A stretch of DNA of 17,316 nt from Ettlia oleoabundans (Eukaryota; Chlorophyta; Chlorophyceae; Chlamydomonadales): contig JAAMXP010005067.1 of the NCBI GenBank assembly GCA_019693395.1, positions 1-17,316 on the forward strand. The letters run 5' to 3'. Each line of letters opens with the position of its first letter. Within the stretch, counting starts at the first letter, position 1. The position numbers and the translations under genes were made by a program. The notes beneath the pieces were generated by a model. It searched no databases. It had not been told where the DNA came from and saw only the letters and a list, made by a program, of their open reading frames with translations. This document shows positions 9,759-17,316 of this stretch, piece by piece.

Positions 9759-10843
9759 CACACTGGCAGGAGAGGGACTCCAGCCAGGTGAGCTGGTGCA
9801 GGCAGGCTGGCATAGCCATCTTCTCATACATACCCAGATGCTGCAACGCGGTGAGGCGCAGCAGCGGCGTGCAGGCAGCGGCTTGGTACCAAGCACCCAC
9901 ATTTCCAGCTTGCGCAGCTTTGTGAGCTCCCCAATCTGCAGGCAAAATGGCAGGGCAGCAAGGAAGATGCAGTTGTGAGCCTTCAGGACTGCACAAAGTT
10001 CTGTCTACACAAGAGGAGGCAATTGACAAGTCAGCAGCGCATCTCAAGCAAGCAATGCGCATTGCTGCTGTCCATGAGCCTCACTCTGAGGAGCGATAAG
10101 CGAGGGAGCTGGCTCGAACAGGATCGGAAGGTAGGTGGACAGGCAAACCAGTACGCAATCAGCAGCTACGCGCCTGTGCCGGCATTTCATTGTCGCCCGG
10201 GTGGATAGTATCGAAACCGAGGTGCAGCTCTTGCAAGTTGAGGGGCAACTGAACGTCTCTTGCAAAGCATCCGCATTGCAGGTTCACACCCCGCAGGTCC
10301 AGCTCCTCCAGCGCTTTCAATGAGCGCAAAGAGCCGGTGAGTGAGATGCTTGCCTTGCCTCCACTGTCAAGCTCCGCAAGCGTTTGAGCGGCGCCAGCCA
10401 GTTGCTGAGCGGCAACTGCATGCTGCCGACGCTGAGCTGCAAGTCATTCAAGCGATTTCCATTGGCCGCCAGCATCGCAGTGAGCAGCAAGGGGACTTCT
10501 GCAGGCATGTCGCCGCCGTCGGGGAAGAGCTCCAGCCGCAACTGCTGCACTTCACCTGCTGCAGCCCCTGTGAGCCAGTCGTGCAGGGACCTGATGCGCG
10601 GCAGAAACCTGCTTATACCCCCGACAGTGACATGAACGTCTTCCAGTAGCTCTGGAGAGTGCAGCACCTCGTGCCAGCGGCGGCACACCAGCAGCACGGC
10701 GCGGTGCCTGCGGCAGGGCGGGCAACATGCGGTGACATTTAGCAGACGAGCTGGCAGCCTTGCACCATCCCAAACACTACCCGCGTTAGACGCAAAGCTT
10801 GAATAAGGTTATCGAAACTTGGAACGCGTCGGGCTAACCTCAC

Positions 10844-10935
10844 CTTTCTGCCAGTTGCAACCTGAGGAAGATCGCAACCAGGGCATCGTCAGGCAAGTCT
10901 GCCAGAAATCCTTCCAATAACACGGGCTTGGCTAT
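10844..10935 (-). pseudogene. F-box first exon 1b of copy B, ATA in place of ATG
   Basis: Encodes FLADLPDDALVAIFLRLQLA then ER at a good donor (GAAAG-GTGAGG, phase 2). Counting back 92 nt from the donor, the length of exon 1 in both A and C, lands on ATA instead of ATG. The frame holds no ATG before the upstream TGA. The F-box sequence itself is the best preserved in the array. It could act as an internal or skipped exon if exon 1a is used. Confidence 0.6.
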
Positions 10936-10952
10936 GAGAGGGGCTTGGCTAT
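10924..10952. repeat. 17-bp-spaced direct repeat at the lost start codon
   Basis: GGGCTTGGCTAT occurs at 10924-10935 and 10941-10952. The first copy ends exactly on the ATA codon that replaces the expected ATG of exon 1b, so the 5' end of this exon has undergone a small tandem duplication. Confidence 0.75.
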
Positions 10953-11022
10953 ACGGGATGCAAGCTCAAACTATGCTCATGGTGCCCGAACTCAACCCAG
11001 TTTGCTGACCAGCAGCGCTTAC

Positions 11023-11123
11023 CTCTCCTTCAGAGTAATGCTGCCAAAAATCACGATTAGGACAGCGTCAGGCAGAGCTAACGAAAGCGCAGGGGCTGTC
11101 TGGGTCCTCGTTCTGAACACCAT
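11023..11123 (-). CDS. F-box first exon 1a (intact start and donor)
   Basis: ATG at 11123 opens 33 codons plus two bases, with ALPDAVLIVIFGSITLKER at the end and a canonical donor GGAGAG-GTAAGC in phase 2. This matches the N-terminal half of the F-box (LP..LV.IF..L.L.ER) and the intron position and phase of copies A, B and C. No second exon of its own lies before exon 1b of copy B, so the simplest model is that it splices over 1b to 10707. It could instead be the remnant of a fourth paralogue. Confidence 0.6.
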
Positions 11124-12168
11124 TGAACCTTGAGCGTGAGTAAAACAAGCGCGACAGCGGGCCTTTGGCAGTCCTGGTAAGAGGGCTACGGCGCGGCGTA
11201 ACCGAGGCAGTCTGCTACGACACACATACAGCAGTCCTGCCAGCAAGGCTGCCACCGCCAGCTCATCTTGGTCGCTGCTGCTGCGGCACCCATTGGACAT
11301 TCATGTGCTGCTTGAGCTTCCTTGCCGTGGCAACCGTACCGTGCAGTTTCAATAACCAGGCGGACAACGACGTATAGCGGGCGAGAGTGGCACCAACATT
11401 TTGAATGATACTGACTGATCACTGGAGCCATGCTCAACGCTCTGATGGCAACGCATGCCAAGGCCTAATGCTTGCTGGCCTTTGCGCAAAGAAAATTACA
11501 CTGATGATGGAAGGCACAGTCCAACAAAAGGCAATGTTGCAAAATACTTATACTATGAATGGACGGCAAAGCATGGAGGCTTTGGGCCGCATGCACGTGG
11601 CTGTGGCTGCTGGGAAGGTGCAGAAGAAGGCAGCAATGCCTGGCAGTACAGCTCTTGCAAATGTGCAAGCATGGGAGCGAACATGGCTGATGGGTGGGAT
11701 ACTTGCAATAGATGATGGCATGAAAGCACGCGAGAGGGAGCAGAGAAGGTGCGCCCTGAAATCAACATGGGCAAACTGCAGCCGTAGCAGCGGGGGATAG
11801 AACGAGCCAGGATATACAGCCCAACTCTGAGAGCACACCGAACCGAATGGCGGACTAGGCAGACAGCATACCACATTCAAAAAACAGCACACTCTGAATC
11901 AACACACTTCACAACAGCACATGAACAAAGGGCGGCCGCACGCAAGCGAATGGGTTTGACCTGCAGAACAAACAACACTCAGGGGCGGGTGGCAGGTAAA
12001 GAACGCCAGCAAAAAGCGCTGTGCAAAATAAAAAACAAGCCTGAAAGTGGATCATGATGTGCCAGCGGCAGGTGTTGCAGCATAACAGCGCTGTTGCAGC
12101 AACGGTCAGGAGATTGCTCAAGTCATGATAGGCCTTCACATTTTGACGCTGTAAAGCATGGATTGATG
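11124..12168. other. Spacer between F-box copies B and C
   Basis: 3' flank of copy C and promoter region of copy B/exon 1a. The plus-strand open frame at 11405-11800 has no recognisable motif and lies antisense to the presumed 3' UTR of copy C. No repeats or RNA genes were seen. Confidence 0.4.
11496..11500 (-). terminator. Candidate TGTAA poly(A) signal of copy C
   Basis: TTACA on the plus strand, about 670 bases past the stop of copy C. The long distance lowers confidence, but no closer reverse-oriented TGTAA was found. Confidence 0.35.
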
Positions 12169-13809
12169 TCACCAAATATCATGCATGCTGTCCATCATAA
12201 GTAAGCCGTCAATGCAATCTAGACCTTCGATCAAGAGGTCTGGGCGGCGCCGCTGCAGCTCCAGCATCTTCAACCATGTATCATGTGAGATGGGCTCCTT
12301 CGGCAGCTCAAACACAAGCTTCTGCAGCCGAGGGCGGCGTTCTGCCCACTCGGCAATGCTCAGCAGCTGGTGCTCGTCAACTTGGAACACACGCAGCTCC
12401 TCCAGCTTAGTAGCGGCTGCCAAGGCAAACCGGCTGTAAATGAACAGCTTGGGGCTGAAGGTCAGCTGCTGTAGCCCCCCAAGCCAAGCGCCACCCGGCA
12501 GCGGGCGGGTATTCCCAGACCAGAGGCTCAGCTTACGCAGTTGGTGCAGCTCTGCTAGCTGCGGCAGGGGGGCCGCCACATCTGAGAGCTCCAGCCGCGT
12601 GAGGGCCGTCAGGTGCTGCAGCATTTGCGCCACCTCCACCGGGGTCTGGGAGTGATCCTCGTAAGCCAGCGCCCGCAGCCATGTGAGCTGGGACAGGCAG
12701 GCTGGCACCTCCAGGTCAACGCCATGCAACAGCAGCTCCTCCAATTTGCTGAGGTGGAGCAGGGGTGTGTACCCTTCCCCGCTGAAGGCTTGAGCGTACC
12801 GCAGCTCAAGGGCACGAAGGTTGGTCAGCATCCCAACCTGGACAGGGAGACGCCGGGCAGTGCAAGCCAGGTCATTCTAGACATATCCTGTGTGGACACT
12901 GCACATTGAACAAAGGCAGTACGCGCAGCAAACCCCCAGCGCAGTAACAAGATAACAGCAAGCGTCACTGCAGTGGCATACCTGGCTGGGAAGGGCGTCG
13001 ACAGGCGCATCCGTTACTGGGTCAAACCCAAGGCACAAAAACGTCAACGACTGCGGCAAGCGGATGGCTGGCGTGAAGCTGTCTGTCCTAAGGTAGGCAT
13101 GGGAGAGGTTCAGGCTCTCCAGCGCTGTAAGCTGCTGCAGGCTGCCGGTAATTGATGCGCCGCTTTCGCCACCCCGAATGCGCAGCACCCGCAAGCGGCT
13201 CAAGGGCGCCAGCCAGCTGCTGAGCGGCAGATGTAACCCTGCAATGCTGAGGTTAAGTTCCTCCAGGCTGCTACCACAGACTGCCAGCATAGAACCCAGC
13301 AGTGCCAAGATTTCCGGTGTCCTGTCGGGCTGGTGCACCTGCTCAAAGCCGTCATGGTTAAGGTACAACTACTGCACATGCCCCGCGGCGTGCTGCTGGA
13401 TCCAGCTGCACATCGACTGAAGTCGGTTTACAAAACCGCTGGGAGAGGCGTCACTGATATTGGCAGTGATGTCCAGTAGCAGCTGCGGGGAGTGCAACAG
13501 CTGGCGCCAGCGGCGGCACACCAGTGGTAGGGTAGGGTGCCTGCGACAGCAAAGCAGGCGGCAGCGGGCGGGTTGGTGAATCAAGCAGGGGTACCCGCCT
13601 TCATCGTGCCTCAGTATCCGTGCGGTCACGCAGCATCCTTGCCTGAACTGCAGCGCTTATTCAAGGCAGGCAGACGCAAAGAGACAAAAGTTCGCGACAC
13701 CTGTGGTGACCCCTCGCCTCTCTGCCAGAGTCAGCCGAGAGAAAATTGATACCATGATGTCGTCGGGCAGCGAGGCCCACAGCCCTGCCTGAGGTGGGGC
13801 ACGCGACAT
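12169..13809 (-). CDS. F-box/LRR protein, array copy C, with in-frame TAG
   Basis: Exons: 13809-13718 (92 nt, ATG), 13540-12982 and 12837-12169 (TGA), about 438 codons. The F-box is the most canonical after splicing: SLPDDIMVSIFSRLTLAER plus HPTLPLVCRRWRQLLHSPQLL. The first intron must use a GC donor (GAGAG-GCGAGG), because only this gives the conserved phase 2 and the 92-nt exon. The second is GT-AG, phase 0 (CAG-GTATGC). LRRs include LTALESLNL, LSKLEELLL, LTALTRLEL and LHQLRKLSL, ending in ELQRRRPDLLIEG. Codon 88, at 13371-13369, is TAG between AAGHVQ and LYLNHD, where copy A reads straight through; the same frame continues on both sides. So this is either a recent nonsense allele, a pseudogene or a base error. 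Domain type is confident, function uncertain. Confidence 0.72.
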
Positions 13810-14297
13810 GTCGGCTGAGCCGCGGATTGTTGGATATGCCAACGAGCCAGAAGCGGGTGCTGCGCGAGGAATCGCGATTAAGGCGGCACGTCTTGATCAG
13901 ATAAGAACTATGTGTACTATCCTTTGCTGACACGTTTGTCTGACAACTGCGTGCACCTTCCGCCAGCTTGCCCCCTGCTGCCGCCGCTGGGCTCCTGCCA
14001 CCCTGGCTGGACATGCTGCCTCTACAGCCACACAATCTATGAACATAGTATCAAGGGCATTTTGAATAAGAATGCACATAATGCACTTCTATTCCGTTTG
14101 ACCTCCCAAGCTATTCCTGAAACCAGCAAACGCACAAATGCAGGCGGCGAGCAGTACCATTGAGCTGCCATTGCGGCATGCAGCAGGAATGCGTGCCAGG
14201 TAGTTAAAGCCATAGCAGCACAAGAGTGCCAACGGTCTAAGCTTCCAGACGTCTGCATGCCATGGGCAGACGGCAGGTATGTCCCACTGATGCAGCA

Positions 14298-14339
14298 CAT
14301 GCAGATGCGCCCATGCAGATGCGCACATGCAGATGCACT
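14298..14339. repeat. 14-bp tandem repeat, three copies
   Basis: CATGCAGATGCGCC-like unit repeated three times head to tail with changes only at the last few bases. Non-coding. Confidence 0.85.
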
Positions 14340-14499
14340 GGCGACTGGCAGCTTCTTGCAGGTGGTTATTGCATGTGATGACTCAATGCATCCATATATC
14401 GGCAGATATGGAGCTCAGAAAGCCAACTGCCACACTCCACAGGAGATCAGGGCGGTGGGGTGACGTGGGTGCAAGGCTGCGCCCAGGACCACATTAAGG

Positions 14500-14504
14500 T
14501 TACA
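14500..14504 (-). terminator. TGTAA poly(A) signal of the ATAD3-like gene
   Basis: TTACA on the plus strand, about 390 bases past the stop codon at 14894-14896, similar to the spacing after F-box copy A. Confidence 0.5.
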
Positions 14505-14893
14505 ACGGTCGGAAGCGGAGAAATTTATCGGATTGGTGATTGCAGTCGCATTTGTTTAAGAAAATGTGGTGTGGGCATGGGACAGCGGAAGGCTTGTGAT
14601 ATGAAGGTGAGAGCGAAGCAAGGAAACGAGAGCAAACTTAACAATGCATGCGTCAGAGCAGCAAAGGGGTCAGCAATGGAATGGAAAGAACGGAGATTGG
14701 ATCACCAGAATAACTGGAGTTTTGGTAAGCGTGCTCCATGGCAACTGGGCTAACGACGGCAGCTGCCAGGCTAGCTTCTGAAACGACGAGCAGCCGGCAG
14801 GCAGCATCCAGAAGCGTCTGTCAAAGCAGCAAGGGGACTTGTTCAAGAACTGCCACCCTTGCATGGCTTCTCAAGTCAGCCATCTCCTTCAGC

Positions 14894-17316
14894 CTAGTAA
14901 GGTGCGTCGCCGCCGCCCGCCTCGATGAAGGAGCGCCGCTTTGCATGCTCAGCCACCTTGGACGCCACCATGCGGCGCATCGAGGCTGCTGTAAGTTCTG
15001 CGTTATGGCTGCCGTAGGCAAGAGCCTGGACTGACGCCATCATCTTGGCAAGCTCACGACCTGCCAAGCAGAGAAGGGCAAGGAAGGTTTGGGAGGTTGA
15101 AGGAAGGCAGCAGGCAGCCGGGTGGGTTAGTCGCCATGCAAGCGGGCGTTGCATGGGCAGCGTGGCAATGCATGGCGTGGCATGGCTTCATGTTGCAGCT
15201 GCACTTATTTCTCCAACAAGTGATTCACCAACACCTGAAGCCTCTATCACTTAGATTCCAGCATCCAGCAGCCAGCACCTGCCATCACCTGCCCACTACC
15301 CAGCCACTCAGCAACACCCCACAACACCACCCAAATTACCTGCCCAGCAGAGCCATGCACGGACCATCCTTCAACCCCCCACCCCCTCCAACGCAAACAC
15401 AAACACATATAAGCTCACCTGAGAAGCCCTCTGTCTGCTCAGCAGCCCACCACAGATCCTCATCAGACACATCCCGTACCGCTATCTGGTCGGGACCGCC
15501 CTTGCGGCCCCGCAGCCAGGCACGTAGCCGGGCCCAGGGGCTGGTGGCTGCCGCCGCTCCCGCACCGCCTGCTGCGGTACCGGCCTTGAGGATGTATTGA
15601 TCGAAGTACACCTGTAGGATGCGGTGCCTGCAGGGGACCGCATGGGAAAGGGATGAGGTGGGGTGGGTACTTGATGCAAATTAGAAAGGCAAAGAAGGGG
15701 GGAGGGAGGGGGTGCGGTGGGTATTTTGTAAAGCAGGGCAAGGCAGGGGCTAACAGCCTCTGCTGAAACTGTAGGATGCTGTGCCTGCAAGGAGAGGTGG
15801 GGTGACGTGGTTGATTGGTTGGTGGTGGGTGCAGTGACGCCCTCAGCAGTGTTTACTGCCCGCCCTGCCAGCTCAGTTTTGCAACTCCACTCTGCCAAGG
15901 TGCCTAACAGCCCCACTTGACTCCAAAACCTCAATTTGTCTGTTACTTATTGCGATGTCGTTTTTGTAACAAAAGGGGACGCCCTCACCTCTCCGCTGCT
16001 CCCGGCAGGCCAAACTCCAGGGCTTCATCCGTCCTGTCCAGCACTGCTGGGTCGAGGTCCGAGGGGCGGTTGGTGGCCAGCACAACGCAGAAATCCCGGG
16101 ACTGCTCGCCTGCAGTGAGGGACACACGGGTGCTGCTGGTGGATGATTGACGGACGGGTGTCTGCTGTGGGATTGCGAAAAGAAGATTGGGGCAGCAAAT
16201 TGAGGGACAGGGTGCTGCTGGTGTGAGATCATGTGGAGGGCTTGGGGTGGCAGACTGAGTGAACGCACTGCTGCTGGTGTGAGATCAGGCGTAGGGATGG
16301 GGCGGCAAACTGGGGCGCAAACGGCTGCTGATGTGAGATCGGGTCAAGGGATGAAGGTGGCGCATGGCCTGTGTGAACCAGGTGGCTTCTGGCAGCACAG
16401 GTACAAGCGAAACCATGGGACTACAGCATGATAGGTGGCAGGCGCAGGAGCAGTACGCAGACACAGCACAGAATCAGCACAGAGGCAGCACAGTGCAGCA
16501 GTTTCAGCATGTATGCAGTGGTGTAGGGTGCTATGATGTGGTGTGCTGTGGTGTGGTGTGCTGTGCTGTGGGGTGGTGTACTGCTCAACACCTGTGCGGT
16601 ACAGGAAGGCGTTAATGGCGGCACGGGTGCCTTCCGACATGTTGCCGCTGATGCCGCCGCGCCGGCCTGCAGACGGATGGGGTAAAAGCAAGGATGGGAG
16701 ACGAAGAGGCTGAACTACAGATGATACATATGTAAAAGATCAGGCAGAGGCGCGGAAACTGGTGGCCTTGGGAGCGGAAATCGGCTGTTTCACAAATAAT
16801 AAACCAGCCGCACAGCCGCGTCACCACCACCACCAACAGGCAGCTGCAGCGACACATGCCAGAGCGGCAACAGAAACGCTAGGGTGTGCACTTGAGGCAG
16901 CGTGGCAGCGTTGTTGCAGCAGTACGCAGCTGAGGCACACAGCTGGGGTTACCACCGCGGCAGCACGGGTTTGCGGTGCAGTGCTGCTGTTACCATCGTT
17001 GCAGCCCGTGTCTATTGTACACACACAGCTGCGGTCACTAGCGCTGCAGCACCGGTATGCGGTACATTACTGCGGTACATTACTGCGGTTTCCAACGCTT
17101 CCATACCGGTTGGCGGCACAGTGCTGCGGTACACACACTCAGTGCTGCGGTACAGTGCTGCGGTACACTCACTCAGGAAGGCGTCTGCCTCGTCTATGAG
17201 CAGCAGCAGGCCCTTGCGGCTGCGCTCCGCCCAATCAAACGTTTCGTGCAGCTGCAAAGGGCGGGGTGGGTGCATGAGTGGGTGGATGGGTGATTGGGTG
17301 CTGGTGAGGGGTGGTG
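14894..17316 (-). CDS. ATAD3: ATAD3-like mitochondrial AAA+ ATPase, C-terminal exons
   Basis: Five exons with matching phases: 17251-17173, 16666-16592, 16109-15989, 15627-15419 and 15060-14894 (TAG); the N-terminal part lies right of the window. In order: LHETFDWAERSRKG and Walker B LLLLIDEADAF; GGISGNMSEGTRAAINAFLY; sensor 1 and Arg region VVLATNRPSDLD...LDRTDEALEFGLPG; then RILQVYFDQYILKAG and EGFSGRELAKMMASVQALAYG. This order and wording match ATAD3 of animals and plants (FDWA..SR.GLLL..DEADAFL, YFDKY, EG.SGREI). ATAD3 spans the mitochondrial inner membrane and affects nucleoid organisation and membrane contacts. A Gly/Ala- and Arg-rich insert of about 35 residues separates YILKAG from VRDVSDEDLW. 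The coiled coil, membrane segment and Walker A are outside the window. The product is a C-terminal fragment only because of the window edge. Confidence 0.88.
15616..15810 (-). repeat. Duplicated splice-acceptor segment in the ATAD3-like gene
   Basis: The sequence around the acceptor of the fourth visible exon (exon start 15627: CAG-GCACCGCATCCTACAG) recurs 157 bases upstream in the intron (CAG-GCACAGCATCCTACAG at 15784). Both copies have a preceding CACCCCACCTC pyrimidine block. The upstream copy looks like a usable acceptor, but 157 is not a multiple of 3, so its use would shift the frame. Confidence 0.65.
15696..15721 (+). other. G-run cluster in an ATAD3 intron
   Basis: Runs of six, three and five G, then GCGGTGGG, on the plus strand within intron 15628-15988. 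This is a possible G-quadruplex opposite the pyrimidine tract that lies between the two acceptor copies. Confidence 0.4.
16128..16360. repeat. Minisatellite, about 55-bp unit, in an ATAD3 intron
   Basis: GCTGCTG(G/A)TGTGAGATC cores end at 16230, 16286 and 16340, each followed by a G-rich segment with GG(C/T)GGCA(A/G)ACTG. A more diverged copy begins near 16128. The array fills much of intron 16110-16591. Confidence 0.75.
16515..16585. repeat. GT-rich low-complexity tract
   Basis: Irregular tandem GTGTG, GCTGTG and GTGGTG units just downstream of the donor at 16591, in the same intron. On the transcribed strand it is a CA-rich tract. Confidence 0.7.
17058..17172. repeat. TGCGGTACA repeats reaching the Walker B exon donor
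   Basis: TGCGGTACA occurs at 17058, 17071, 17125, 17146 and 17159 with 4-45-base spacers such as ACACTCACTCAG. The last copy overlaps the intron donor (GTGAGTG on the minus strand at 17172-17166), so the array starts right at the exon boundary. Confidence 0.75.

Larger units (their letters stand above)
9187..11123 (-). pseudogene. F-box/LRR gene, array copy B, degraded or remodelled
   Basis: Recoverable parts: alternative first exons 1a (11123-11023) and 1b (10935-10844), exon 2 (10707-10174) and exon 3 (9935-9187, TAA). Exon 2 starts HRAVLLVCRRWHEVLHSPELL, the C-terminal half of the F-box. LRRs follow (LKALEELDL, LTALQHLGMY, LTYLELSVPVPQL), ending in the family motif EAQRRRPDVLIKPC. Breaks: a one-base loss at about 10352-10362 (TVEARQ should continue as GKASISLTGSL), a second frame change at about 9868-9900, and an AT-rich insert with a stop at 9694-9758. 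Exon 2 is 534 nt; with one base restored the frame closes exactly. The intron-2 donor is GC (CAG-GCGCGT). No downstream TGTAA. The frameshifts could be sequencing errors; the lost ATG of exon 1b and the insert argue for real change. Confidence 0.65.
13810..14893. other. Spacer between F-box copy C and the ATAD3-like gene
   Basis: Promoter side of copy C and 3' UTR of the ATAD3-like gene. No coding frame with supporting motifs. It holds one short tandem repeat (14298-14339) and a reverse TGTAA signal (14500-14504). No TATA box was found ahead of copy C. Confidence 0.4.

Noticed and set aside
11405..11800. 131-codon plus-strand open frame in the B-C spacer
   Set aside because: No recognisable domain or splice context, and it lies opposite the presumed 3' UTR of copy C. 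It could only be rescued by transcript evidence.
13369..13371. Nuclear reassignment of TAG to glutamine, as in some ulvophyte algae
   Set aside because: Copy A and the ATAD3-like gene both end at TAG at the expected C-terminus, so TAG acts as a stop here. A point mutation or error is simpler.
14460..14753. 97-codon plus-strand open frame
   Set aside because: Antisense to the 3' UTR of the ATAD3-like gene, with no motif or splice support.
16128..16360. CRISPR-like spaced repeats
   Set aside because: The units are degenerate and contiguous with no unique spacers, in a eukaryotic intron. This is a minisatellite.

Overview
The window looks like nuclear DNA of a green alga, probably a chlorophycean of the Scenedesmus/Tetradesmus type. 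The taxon is an inference. The evidence is GC-rich, intron-dense genes with GT(GC)/TGCAG splice sites, Ala and Gln homopolymers in proteins, (CA)n and CTGC-type repeats in introns, and the chlorophyte poly(A) signal TGTAA after several genes. No operons, RNA genes, CRISPR arrays or classical transposons were seen. All exon models were made by hand from reading frame, splice-site phase and comparison of paralogues within the window.

Layout: (1) 69-1229, plus strand: the 3' end of a tetratricopeptide-repeat (TPR) gene. (2) 1596-5709, minus strand: a long gene of at least seven exons ending in a MYND zinc finger. It converges on gene 1, and the two 3' ends overlap. Its central exon block (about 4423-3050) changes frame more than once. 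(3) 6684-13809, minus strand: a tandem array of three F-box/leucine-rich-repeat paralogues, here called A (6684-8512), B (9187-11123) and C (12169-13809). All share the same three-exon design: a short first exon with the N-terminal half of the F-box, a phase-2 intron, a middle exon starting HR(A/T)LPLVCRRW, a phase-0 intron, and a long LRR exon. (4) 14894 to the right edge, minus strand: the C-terminal part of an ATAD3-like mitochondrial AAA+ ATPase with Walker B, sensor 1 and C-terminal domain. Its introns carry minisatellites and a duplicated splice acceptor.

The most interesting region is the F-box array. Each copy carries a different kind of lesion or novelty. A has AT where the intron-2 donor should be. 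B has a duplicated F-box first exon (one copy with ATG and a good donor, the other with ATA exactly where ATG is expected), two frameshifts, and a short AT-rich insert flanked by an 8-bp direct repeat that could itself be spliced as a new intron. C has a GC donor and an in-frame TAG. The array may be a birth-and-death F-box family caught while decaying and remodelling. The frameshifts in B and in the MYND gene could also be assembly indels; the start-codon, donor, stop and insertion changes are harder to explain that way.

Functionally, the F-box proteins would be substrate receptors of SCF ubiquitin ligases, ATAD3 acts at the mitochondrial inner membrane, and the TPR and MYND proteins are probable protein-interaction scaffolds. 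Nothing suggests that they work in one pathway.
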